From positions 62,001 to 126,000 of the forward strand of contig JAUIRK010000813.1 in assembly GCA_030549495.1 (NCBI GenBank): a stretch of 64,000 nucleotides of DNA, given 5' to 3'. Below, one piece after another: positions 47,601 to 55,770 of the stretch. This DNA is from Nectonema munidae. Its lineage: Eukaryota; Nematomorpha; Nectonematoida; Nectonematidae. The notes under the pieces are model-generated. The model saw nothing but the letters and a program-made list of their open reading frames with translations. It made no database searches and was not told the origin of the DNA. Position numbers and translations under genes: made by a program. Numbering within the stretch: the stretch's first letter is position 1; each line of letters opens with the position of its first letter.

Positions 47601-49550
47601 AACATATTTATACCTAAACTATCTGTGAAGATTTTCCAATTTGGGTATCTCTGAAGCTTACATCTTCCCATAAAATCAAGAATATATCCTTTTTTGATGA
47701 GACTAAATTTGTTAATCTTGCTGCTAATTATGATTGGAAAACATTATCGCTTACGCTTGAAAAACATCCCTCCATTCTTATTGTAAATATAAACTCTAAA
47801 CTCTCAAATTTCAAAAATCTTTCAATTAATGGTATTGGTTCATCCAAATGTTATAGTTTGTAGGTTGTTTGACTGATAGCGCTCCTGCTATGCTGAGAAA
47901 TAACTCTAGGTTTACTGCACTGATGAAAAAGGATATTCCACACTTGCAAGGTACTAAATAAACATCGACCCAATAGAAAATGGGAAAAGATGAAAAAGAA
48001 GATTCATCCTAATGTTACTATAAAAAGAAAAGGGAGGCATGGGCTAATATTAGACTTCTGGAATTGATTAAAAATCTCAATTGGTCCGATCATATCTCAC
48101 AATCTAGCCAACATCCGTGGTACATTGAAACAGACCAAACGATTTTGGCCCATAAAAACAATGATTACACTTTACAAAAACCCTTTTCTGCCTCACAACA
48201 GGTAGAGAGAATCTTTAATTGGGACCACAAAATAGACACAACTCTATTTTTTGGTCAAAAAAATTATTTTGAGAGTTATCTTTAACTGTAACCCCACCTC
48301 CCACACTAATAATCTCTTTCTTAATAACTCCATCTTGAAACTCAAGGATATATACAATTTCAATGTTGCTGTTACACTAGATAAATACGTATACTTGCTG
48401 CTTCCACATATATTTAATCAATTCATCTCCTTTAACTTTGAAAAATACAGAACTCACCACGACTTGTTCATAAAATGTCCTTACGCTTTTATAAATATAC
48501 AAAATCCAAGCAATTCTTCTCTTATAAGGTATCTTGCTTTTCCAACAATTCTGAAGCACTCTTCCTTTCCGTTCCCATCAGGTTCTTATTATCTTTACTC
48601 CTACAATTTGTGTATCCTTATCTTCTTTTTGTTTTGTTTTTATTATTATTAATTTTGATGTGACGAAAAAATTTGTTCATAGTCTATGGACCCATGCAAG
48701 CTTCTAACAATGATGGAAACATGAAGAATTAGCTGAAAACATTGCCCACACTTGACACAATACAGAGGTGGAGGACCGGTCGAAATGTTTGCGCATCACG
48801 CCTGAAGTTGAACTCTTTAGCTCAAAAACAAGTAAAATCAATGAATCAATAAAATAATGCAAATTTTAAGATCAGATAGTGAAGATCACCCATGCGTCAG
48901 TGGCATGGTGGTTAGACGTGAGGGATTTCACTCCAAAGGTCTCAGGTTCGATTCCGGATATATCCGAAATAGAATTTCTTATATTTAATCTGAGGCCATC
49001 AGGTTTTTGACATCATGAAGCGCGCCCGGTCAAGAAATGTAAGCTCAAAAAACTTTTTTTAGATAGTTTTATATTTTTTTAGATAGAAAAAACTGTTTGT
49101 AGATAGTAAAGATTACCAAATTATTTGTTATATAGCTTCTATGGATGCTAGGCAACGTTCAAAATAAAGAGAAAGCCAGGCAACCCCTTGGCTTTCTATT
49201 TTTATATACAATACAATATACATTTTTTGTGCGATTTAATTGAAGTGTTTCAAACTTACACTAGTGAAGTCAAGCACTTTAAAGCACGCGCGGAAACACT
49301 TTTCATGACGAGATTTGAAATAGCGCTCCTTACAATCCTGAATTGAATTACTCGCAATGTCTAAAAATGAGAAGGCAGTTCAAAAACAAACGCGATGAAA
49401 AGGTATGGACATTCTTGCCTATAAACAATACAAAGCTAACATTGTTGACTGCCCACTTTTTAATGTCTCCACCTTTGCCACAACCCATATCCAAAACTTT
49501 AAAATCTTCTTCATCTGGCTTGTTATCGCGAATTTTTTCTGAATACTCAT
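41649..49550 (-). CDS. RNMT: mRNA cap guanine-N7 methyltransferase, six 3' exons
   Basis: Transfers methyl from S-adenosylmethionine to the 5' cap guanine of pre-mRNA in the nucleus. Exons (- strand): 49550-49419 (FKVLDMGCGKGGDIKKW, SAM motif I); 49360-49260 (DIASNSIQDCKERYF); 46817-46636 (NYFDIVSCQFSLHYAFESYT, then GYFIATTTNAYQI); 42409-42236 (FSIKF ... VEAVDCPEFLVYLPIL); 41954-41846 (FECVLSKTFPDYFF); 41783-41649 (NPDEYLHVSQFLEKY, stop). All five junctions keep frame, and the order matches human RNMT throughout. The first intron (49418-49361) is GC-AG, read AG|GCAAGA; the donor after the second exon is a perfect GTAAGT. Human GTTPN reads ATTTN here, an unusual change in a conserved loop. No stops interrupt the exons, so the gene looks functional. 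N-terminal exons (NNWIKS region) were not found and probably lie further right or outside. Confidence 0.9.
42854..42958. mobile_element. piggyBac-type MITE, partial, near-identical to 2600-2704
   Basis: It matches the 2575-2704 MITE from 'gatatct' to the right end CCGTAAATGGG followed by TTAA (42959-42962), with one extra A and one substitution over about 105 bp. The left 25 bp, including the left terminus, is absent; the sequence there (tttagactcga) belongs to the surrounding hAT. Confidence 0.8.
43683..44900 (-). pseudogene. hAT-like transposase, frameshifted
   Basis: Segment one (44900-44277) has a Ser-rich N-terminus, then LKRQKSFCLHFDGKKLHVYK (first catalytic Asp in HFDGK) and CIKMIICDTTPT (second Asp region). 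A one-base loss in a short ACA run then shifts frame, and segment two (44304-44077) resumes MVRLQERMLNLGLDKRQFVG, CQHHILGRILKYILDYYF and FIKEIVENYEKLKELY. A stop at 44077 is followed by segment three (43958-43683): EQFMLDFIVYSWQEVWFSDQ, CFKNHWVKDASVIDIRRTNI, SERAIKLLEELKKTC. The order matches a widespread unnamed arthropod/cnidarian hAT-like family I know from repeated 'uncharacterized' proteins. Few lesions suggest moderate age. Confidence 0.75.
45503..45989. mobile_element. MULE-like MITE with modular ends (487 bp), nested
   Basis: The flanks GGAGTCATT (45494-45502) and GGAGTTATC (45990-45998) agree at 7 of 9. Both ends are made of diverged 'ggacatttggccaaa' modules facing inward (left gacaggacatttagccaaat; right in inverse cccggacatttggtcgaaca). 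A tandem duplication of about 70 bp (gaagttaca...gtgttatgatatga) lies inside at about 45690-45790. It is non-coding. Confidence 0.55.
47400..48700 (+). mobile_element. LINE remnant in an RNMT intron
   Basis: An endonuclease fragment (47418-47651) reads ILYNFYRLPFGDFNFNLL, then FLPMITSPTRPDSYTLLGNI, with a small deletion between YRLP and GDFN. After a gap, the C-terminal region of a LINE ORF2 appears at 48251-48652 (FLNNSILKLKDIYNFNVAVT, then LLPHIFNQFI). The reverse transcriptase core is missing. It is inserted antisense to RNMT within intron 49259-46818. Confidence 0.7.
47861..47957 (+). mobile_element. hAT transposase scrap inside the LINE remnant
   Basis: A short open stretch, VGCLTDSAPAMLRNNSRFTA then LMKKDIPHLQG, corresponds to the TDGAPAM region of ZBED5-like hAT transposases (the conserved Gly is now Ser). 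It interrupts the LINE relic, replacing its reverse transcriptase region. No ends are visible. Confidence 0.6.
48896..49070 (+). mobile_element. tRNA-derived SINE, family S2
   Basis: The head gtcagtggcatggtggttag resembles a tRNA A-box region. The B box is an exact GGTTCGATTCC (within ctcaggttcgattccggata). The body is tctgaggccatcaggttttt with a T/A-rich tail. It lies in the RNMT intron 49259-46818. The head differs from family S1. Confidence 0.65.
49361..49418 (-). other. GC-AG intron of RNMT (58 nt)
   Basis: The donor is AG|GCAAGA and the acceptor ctcatttttag|AC. Only this junction preserves the reading VSFVLFI-DIASNS, which aligns residue for residue with human RNMT (NKLVCT-DIADVS). A GT donor upstream (AAT|gttagc) would delete about eight residues. 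Confidence 0.75.
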
Positions 49551-50796
49551 CTAAAATTGAAATAACATTTATTATTATGGGAAAGATAACCCTTTAATTT
49601 TTACAATTAATAAAGAAACGATTTTTAAACTAATAAAAATAGAGTTGCACGAGTAAATGGCAAATAAATAGGTAATCAGACACATCACTTTTTTGTCGAT
49701 GAATCACTACTGGCTATTATTCGTTTAGCGACCATGTTTGCATTCTAATTGTGTTGTCATAATGAGAGGTAAACATGTTTTAAATGCGGCATGCTTTTTT
49801 AAAGATCCTAACTCAAAAAAATCGATTATTGTATCTGTTTTTTATATAAATAAGTCATGATAAAGACGTAATGCTACGATGGTGAAGGATCAAAATAATT
49901 TTATTAATCAAAATAAACAATTTTAAAAGAGTGTAAACAGAGATTTTACCATTTTTATAAGCTTAATTAAGACATATTGAGGAATTGAAATGAAAGATTC
50001 GGCTCAATACGATTACGAAACTCAACGAAGGAGCAGGTCTTACTATTCCTGATTTCGTTTAATCGTCTCATCACAAGTTGATAGGAAGATGGTAATAATT
50101 TCATTCATATTTGAATTGCAAAAAGAAATCGATTAGAAAAAGGAACTATAGAACGAGTATTTTAGCAACCACTGGAATCAAATCATTGATGAAATGATTT
50201 TAAAGTAAATTCTTTTACGAATAAAATCCATTTTTAAGTCGTTATATCAATTTTTCTCAAGCTCTCTTCTTTCATTCAAGCCCTCTTCTCTTGTTAAGCT
50301 CTCCTATCTCATTCAGCTCTCTTCTCTCCAGTGACGTAGCTAGGCTGGGCATGAGGGGCCGTGCCCACTATCAATGAATAGTTAGACTCGCGCTAAGAAT
50401 TTTTTTTCAACAAAAGTCACTTAATCTTTATCAATGCTACATTTTGTAACATTTGAAATTTAATTTTTTCAAGTCAAGAAATTTTTTAAATAGTTATTTG
50501 TGTATGAATATTTTGATTATCTATTCACTTTAAAAGCAAGAATACTCTATTTGCTTAATATTTGAGCAGCGATATTTTTCGTAATGTTCGATTGTTAAAT
50601 TTTATAAGTAACACTGTACATAATCAAATCACTTTTTTTAAGAAAATTTGTTGATTATTATAATAAAAATATAATATCGAAACAAAATGTTTCAGTTGTT
50701 TAAATTGATCTATTTATGACAGCTGTCAGAATTTTATTTGTAGACAAATATTCAAAAAAACGCAATGATTTTCTTTTCTCGTATACTTTGAATTAT
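49551..50796. other. RNMT intron/flank with repeat scraps
   Basis: No RNMT upstream exon was recognised here. Contents: the 38-bp repeat core at 49853-49890 (see 1105), and at 50332 a hAT left end (cagtgacgtagctaggctgg ... ggggccgtgcccactatc) without a matching right end. Confidence 0.45.
49853..49890 (+). repeat. Interspersed repeat, copy C (38-bp core)
   Basis: The core taatgctacgatggtgaagg is shared with the repeat at 1105. Only this short core is preserved here. Confidence 0.5.
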
Positions 50797-50804
50797 GTTA
50801 GTTT

Positions 50805-51116
50805 GGTCCTCAGACATTTCGCCCCATTATTTTCATAAGACTGTTCGTCCCATGGACAAATTCGCCCCATTATTTTTATAAGACATTTTGTTTCATGGAC
50901 AATTCCCCCCGTTATTTTCATATTTTCTCATGGACAATTTAAAAAAATTTAGAGATAAAATGATTAATTTGAAATAATTTAATAGAGATAAAATAAACAA
51001 GAATATAAATTTTTTTAATTTTACACATATAATAAGCAAAGATGGATGAAACAAATAGCCTATTAGACAATTTGTCCAGGGTGCAAATTGTCTATGGGGC
51101 GAAATGTCTTTCGACC
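50805..51116. mobile_element. MULE-like MITE, 312 bp, perfect 8-bp duplication GTTAGTTT
   Basis: GTTAGTTT at 50797-50804 and 51117-51124 exactly flanks a 23-bp inverted terminus: GGTCCTCAGACATTTCGCCC followed by CAT, against GGTCGAAAGACATTTCGCCC followed by CAT (20 of 23). The left half is about three diverged tandem modules of roughly 45 bp (cgccccattattttcataag ... catggacaa). It has no coding capacity. The 8-9 bp duplication and GG-starting ends fit the MuDR/MULE superfamily best; hAT is the alternative. Confidence 0.8.
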
Positions 51117-51323
51117 GTTAGTTTAAATAATTTTTTAATTATAAGGGCTAGCTACTTAAACGTTGGCTTTCGCTGCTTATAAAAACTTGAAAATATCAAA
51201 TAAACTTAATTCTTTATGACTCCTATTATTTTGAAATTATTCTAAGAACAGACGGTTCCATTTTAAAATAGTGAAAATTGCTTTATTAGTTTATTTTGTT
51301 TCTTTTTTCTCTTATGTTAATTA

Positions 51324-53755
51324 CACTGGTCAACACAATATTTTTGGCAGGCAAAGTGAGACTGGTTTCTGGGGTTTTCAAGGGCGCTGAATCCGAATCT
51401 GACATTTGTTTTTTCAAGTTGGCTCTAGTTTTGGAGATATCACAGGGGGGTCGTTCGTCTGAAATCACCCATTCGCGACCATAACTAAACGTACAAAAAA
51501 CGGCTAAATAGTGCAAAAATGTCAGATATTGATTTTTATGATAATCTAAAACCACAAAGACAGTGTAAAATCTCAATCTAACAAGTTAAGTTAGATATAA
51601 CATCATTTCATTTATCCTATAATAACTGAACACTTTTCATAGATTTCGAGAATATACAAAAAATTTGCTAAAAATTTACTGAATTTTAATGCAAAGCATT
51701 TATTATACACTAGATTCTTAGTTACAATGAACACACAAAACAATATTTTATTCACAAAAGTGAAATTGACGTTTATACGATTTTCGCTTGTGAGCAACTT
51801 TCGGACAGTCTCTCAAAAGGTTCCAGCAGTAGTCTGCCATCATGTGCTCATCCCATTTGCCTTGATACCTCTCTTCCATTGTTTTGATGTCTTGATGGAA
51901 TCTCTCTCCTTGCTCCTCACTGTAATCACCAAGATTACCAGGAAATCTGTCGAGGTGGCTAAACAAGAAATGAACTTTAATGCTCACATTTGCCCCTAGT
52001 TTTTCGTATGCAGTAAGCATCTTACGGACCAATTGCTTGTAATTATCAGCTTTGTGATTTCCCAAAAAGTTTGTCACTACATCTGTGAAGGACACCCAAG
52101 CATTTAACTCAACCCTGTTCATATGATTAGTGAAGTCAGAATCCCTCATGAGCGTTCGAATCTGAGGTCCATCGAAGATGCCACCTTTAGCTTTTTCGAT
52201 GGAAAGACCTGGAAATTGCCTGCATATGTACTTGAAGCAATCCCCATCTTTGTTCAACGCCTTAACAAACTGCTTCATGAGCCCTAGTTTTATGTGCAAT
52301 GGAGGGAAGATGATTCTATCCCTGGGTACCAAAGGCTCATTGATGACGTTGGCTGTGCCGACTTCGAGACTTTCTCGTTCTGGCCAGTTCTCCCTTCTCC
52401 AGTGCTGGTTTCTTGCTCTGCTATCCCACAAACAAAGAAAGCAGGGATACTTTGTGTACCCACTTTGCTGACCAAGCAGAAAATTCACCATTTTCAAGTC
52501 CACACAAATCAGCCATTTATGAGTGTTGTAATTTAGTTTTTCAAGAACAAATTGGATACCATCATACTCTTCTTTCATCTTGGTAGAATGGCCAATTGGT
52601 ACAGGAGCAAACTTATTGCCATTATGCAAAAGTACAACTTTTAGACTTGATTTCGAGCTATCTATAAAGAGACGCCAATCTGCTGGGTCATATGACGAGA
52701 TCCCCATGCAGTTAAGAAGTGCAGAAACGTCATTACAAAAGACCAGGTCATCTTCTTTAGAAAAGAAACGAAGCAAGCTGCCTTCCCTTGTCCTATAGTA
52801 TGTTACTTTTGTGCCAGAATCAAGAATGTTTTTCTCTTGGAGTCGTGATGCAAGAACTTCAGACTGCTCCTTCGACAAACAAAGGTCTCGCACTAGGTCA
52901 TTAAGTTCAGATTGATTGAAAAGCTGAGGGCCATTTGAGGGTTCTTCATAGTCACTACAGCTATCACCACTTGATATTGAAAGATCAGCTGGAATCTCTT
53001 CGGTTTCATCGATTTCAGGCAGACTGGTGAAAACAGGCACAGGTAGATCCTCAGAGTGCGCAACAGGACGGATAGCAGAATCCAGGCTCGGATACTGCCA
53101 ATTTGCTTTCTTGTGCTTGTTAAACCCCGTCATATCATTGATACAGAAGTAGCAGTCATCAAAATGATTCTTGGGCTCTCTCCACACCATTGGTACAGCA
53201 AACTTCAACTTCAGCTTACCATTGGTCCAACCGCGGAGACTTTCTACACAGGTTTTGCACACCATATGTGGGGCCCAAGACTTATCTTGGTCACCTAGTT
53301 TCATATCGAAGTATGCTTTGTACGCCCTCTTGACAAAGTCTGTAATATTCCTCTTTTGTTGTGCCATCATATACTGTCCACAGATGTAACAAAAGACATC
53401 CGGTTCATATCTACAACGTCTTTTAGAAGAACTCATTTTCTCTCTGGAACTCATTTTCAACTCTGGAATAAAAAAGGAAAAGAATTAAAAAGAAAATTCT
53501 TAAATACTGTTTTAAAAACACTACATACATAATAATTATTATGTATTTTCTGATATTATTATTTACTGCTTCTATATTGAAGTATTTCAGGGAGAATTTT
53601 AGCAGTTTAGGCTTATTTGAGGCTATCAGTATCTTCTAAACTAGAGCCAATCAGACAAAACCAATGTTATATTCGTAATCAGCGACCTTCAAAACCCCAG
53701 AAAACACTCCTAGATGGTCTGCCAAAGAAAAAAAATAAAAATTTGTTGACCAGTG
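51324..53755 (-). mobile_element. Complete-looking CACTA/CMC-type DNA transposon, 2.43 kb
   Basis: The two ends read CACTGGTCAACA in perfect inverse (12 bp) and are flanked by a TTA duplication (51321-51323 and 53756-53758). Similarity continues imperfectly about 115 bp inward on both sides: words ttctggggttttcaagg/ttctggggttttgaagg and ggctctagtttt/ggctctagttta. One uninterrupted transposase ORF on the - strand fills the middle. CACTG ends with a 2-3 bp duplication are the hallmark of animal EnSpm/CACTA (CMC) elements. Nothing in it is visibly broken, so it is the best candidate in the window for recent or current mobility. Confidence 0.85.
51748..53460 (-). CDS. Transposase-like protein, 570 aa, intact (CMC-type RNase H-fold, inferred)
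   Basis: A single exon from MKMSSREKMSSSKRRCRYEP to the stop at 51748. Residues about 20-75 form a ZAD-like zinc module (CYICGQYM ... MVCKTCVESLRGW) and about 100-115 a second Cys/His cluster (CYFCINDMTGFNKHKK). Residues 130-180 are acidic and probably disordered. The core has features of an RNase H-like DDE fold: RLFIDSSKSSLKVVLLHNGN (likely first Asp), LICVDLKMVNFLLGQQSGYT (second Asp) with an inserted C-x2-C (KYPCFLCLWDSRARNQHW), and YSEEQGERFHQDIKTMEERY (likely Glu with adjacent His). I know this protein as a much-repeated 'uncharacterized' arthropod/cnidarian sequence. The transposase role is inferred from the element's termini and these motifs. AATAAA overlaps the stop (GAATAAAA). Base composition is richer in G/C than the flanks. 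Confidence 0.85.
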   Translation of the reverse strand: MKMSSREKMSSSKRRCRYEPDVFCYICGQYMMAQQKRNITDFVKRAYKAYFDMKLGDQDKSWAPHMVCKTCVESLRGWTNGKLKLKFAVPMVWREPKNHFDDCYFCINDMTGFNKHKKANWQYPSLDSAIRPVAHSEDLPVPVFTSLPEIDETEEIPADLSISSGDSCSDYEEPSNGPQLFNQSELNDLVRDLCLSKEQSEVLASRLQEKNILDSGTKVTYYRTREGSLLRFFSKEDDLVFCNDVSALLNCMGISSYDPADWRLFIDSSKSSLKVVLLHNGNKFAPVPIGHSTKMKEEYDGIQFVLEKLNYNTHKWLICVDLKMVNFLLGQQSGYTKYPCFLCLWDSRARNQHWRRENWPERESLEVGTANVINEPLVPRDRIIFPPLHIKLGLMKQFVKALNKDGDCFKYICRQFPGLSIEKAKGGIFDGPQIRTLMRDSDFTNHMNRVELNAWVSFTDVVTNFLGNHKADNYKQLVRKMLTAYEKLGANVSIKVHFLFSHLDRFPGNLGDYSEEQGERFHQDIKTMEERYQGKWDEHMMADYCWNLLRDCPKVAHKRKSYKRQFHFCE

Positions 53756-53758
53756 TTA

Positions 53759-54471
53759 TGTAGCAAATTTTTCAATTTTGAGTAAAAGGTAAGGTGCAGC
53801 GGATGTATTTTCATTAACCAGGCACTGATGTACCGCTTATGTCAAACTATGAACAAATTCGTATCGATGAGGAATCGAATCCAGAGGCTTCCGTGCTATG
53901 TCCATCATCTCAACCAACTTGCCATGCCACACATAGATAGAGTATGCTGTAGGGGATACGTCAAATTAGTTTTCAAAAAACTTAAGTTATGCTCTAAATT
54001 TTTTTAGTTTTTTTGAAGCCCTATAACTTTTTCTGATAGACTTTTTTTCCTTAAAAGTTATTATAAAAGGCAAATCATTGCAAAATGTTAAAAGTTATTT
54101 TACTTTTTGTAGATTTTTGTAGCTCGTATCAATTTAGCTTTTAAAATATTTTTGAATGATGCTGAGTAAAATGAAATAATGCGATCTTAATTTTTTATTT
54201 TATTTTTGTTTGCAAAATTATAACTTCATTTTATACCCTAGCCCTTGAATCAATCACATTTTTTCATATAAACATCGCAGGGTGTCTAGTAGACTCTTTG
54301 CCTTTAGACTACATTCACTCATATAAAACTATCCAACCTTCAGTTATTTGTTTTCTCTATGAATCAAATATCCTTTCATCAATTCCTGTAATGTGCCTGG
54401 TAGACTACTTTATTTTTCAAATGAAAAGCGTATTCCACCCCCTAACAATTTTGGATTTTTTAAACTAGTCT
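53759..54471. other. Intergenic with SINE family S3
   Basis: Apart from the SINE at 53816-53935 (-), no gene or bounded repeat is recognised. The SINE could carry annotation of this gap on its own. Confidence 0.4.
53816..53935 (-). mobile_element. tRNA-derived SINE or tRNA-like pseudogene, family S3
   Basis: On the - strand the order is gtgtggcatggcaagttggt (A-box-like gttggttgagatgatgg), then B box GGATTCGATTCC (complement of 53871-53882), then catcgatacgaatttgttca. The spacing fits a tRNA-like head. No second copy is seen in the window. Confidence 0.55.
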
Positions 54472-54480
54472 ATATTCGAT

Positions 54481-55052
54481 GGTTGTAGGGTTAGGCCCTC
54501 GGAAAAAATGCCCTAATTAAAAAGTAGGAAAAAATTCCCCCTAATTTTTGATTTTCAGGATTTTTTAATTATATAAATATTTTTATTTGGTACCGTTTTG
54601 AAAGGCTAAATTTCTAAAAATTTCTTAATCTATAGGGTTTTTTCTTTATAAAGTTCTTGAAAACAATAGCAAAGGTGCAGATTTGTGGGAATGTGTTTTT
54701 AAAATCAGTTAAAATACAAATTATATTTAGAAAGTGTTCTGATACACACAAAGTCCAAAAATATTTGCTGTTTTATAAAAAAAATTTTTGTATTTAAAAA
54801 TTGTCGTATGCTGAGTTTTTTAGTTTACTTTAATTAAATTTTAAATCTTTTAGATGTAAAGATGACTTTTTGTTTTTTTACAAAAAATCTTTATTTGACA
54901 TATCTTTTTAAAAAAAAATTTTTTTTTTAATTTTAATTAATAATTTTTTGAAATTTCTTGCGTTGGGGCATTTTTTCCTAATTTTAATTTGGGCATTTTT
55001 TTCGGGGGCATTTTTTCCTACTTTTTAATTGGGGGCATTTTTTCTGCGCACC
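54481..55052. mobile_element. MULE-like MITE, 572 bp, perfect 9-bp duplication ATATTCGAT
   Basis: ATATTCGAT occurs at 54472-54480 and 55053-55061. The ends start GGTTGTAGGG (left) and, in inverse, GGTGCGCAGAAAAAATGCCC (right). Just inside, both arms share GAAAAAATGCCC and then AATTAAAAAGTAGGAAAAAA. The right arm holds the module ggggcattttttcctaattt in about four tandem variants. It has no coding capacity. A 9-bp duplication and GG ends fit MuDR/MULE. Confidence 0.8.
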
Positions 55053-55061
55053 ATATTCGAT

Positions 55062-55392
55062 ATGCAAATTTAATTAAAATATTTTTGCTTGAAGTATAGT
55101 ATTTAAATTCACCAATTTTGTAAAAAAAAATATAAAGTAGTCTTATAAATTTAGGACTTTAGGTATGCGCTGAATACACTCTATTTTAAAGGATTGCTTG
55201 AATTTTTGGTCTCCCGTGGTATTTCCAGACCACTAATTTTGAAAATTGTAACAAAAAAATTTCGCCTCCAATAATTTTGAGGATGTGCGCCCTTGCTTGT
55301 AACCCTCCTACCATAGCTTAATTTTAGAAAACCTTTTTTTGCTCACCACATTTTATACAGATATATAAAAATAATTCTTAAAATGTCTCCAA
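55062..55392. other. Intergenic, nothing recognised
   Basis: A/T-rich sequence. I see no gene or bounded repeat between the MULE-like MITE and the repeat copy at 55393. Confidence 0.4.
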
Positions 55393-55500
55393 ATATCAAA
55401 TATGATCAAGGCGATAATAGTACAATAGTGAAGGAGAAAATGAAAATAGACAATTGAGAGCTAAAATTTTGTACAAGTCTCAAATTATTAGGGTGCGAAA
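55393..55500 (+). repeat. Interspersed repeat, copy B
   Basis: A diverged copy of the 1105-1215 repeat: caaggcgataatagtacaat, then gagctaaaattttgtacaag and tcaaattattagggtgcga. Same orientation, same order of blocks, unknown family. Confidence 0.5.
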
Positions 55501-55644
55501 ATGGTGATGTAGCCTCCACCCTCTGAATATGCTCCTTTTAAATAACATATTTTCGATATTCAATTAATAGGATGTGTGAATTCCTGATAATAAACTGTTG
55601 CAGGCGCGAAGCCGAAAAAGATTAATAGGATATGATATAAGGGA

Positions 55645-55770
55645 AAGGTACCCGGGAGTGTTTTTATCGAGAAGTCAAATTTTGCGTCATCTATATGGAA
55701 TTATGAGAAGTTAGACGATGGGGGTTCATGGAGAATCAAAGAACAGATTCTAGACAAACCTACTCATGCC
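55645..55770 (-). mobile_element. tRNA-derived SINE, family S1, copy 4 (old)
   Basis: On the - strand the copy begins catgagtaggtttgtctaga, continues through a degenerate B-box region, cataattccatatagatgac and cttctcgataaaaacactcc, and ends gggtacctttccctt. Block order and spacing follow the S1 copy at 32870. It shares with copy 3 the variant start 'tctagaatct', suggesting an older subfamily. Confidence 0.65.

Noticed and set aside
52178-53389. Several + strand open frames of 60-97 codons opposite the 570-aa ORF
   Set aside because: They are shadows of the intact - strand gene, with no motifs of their own.
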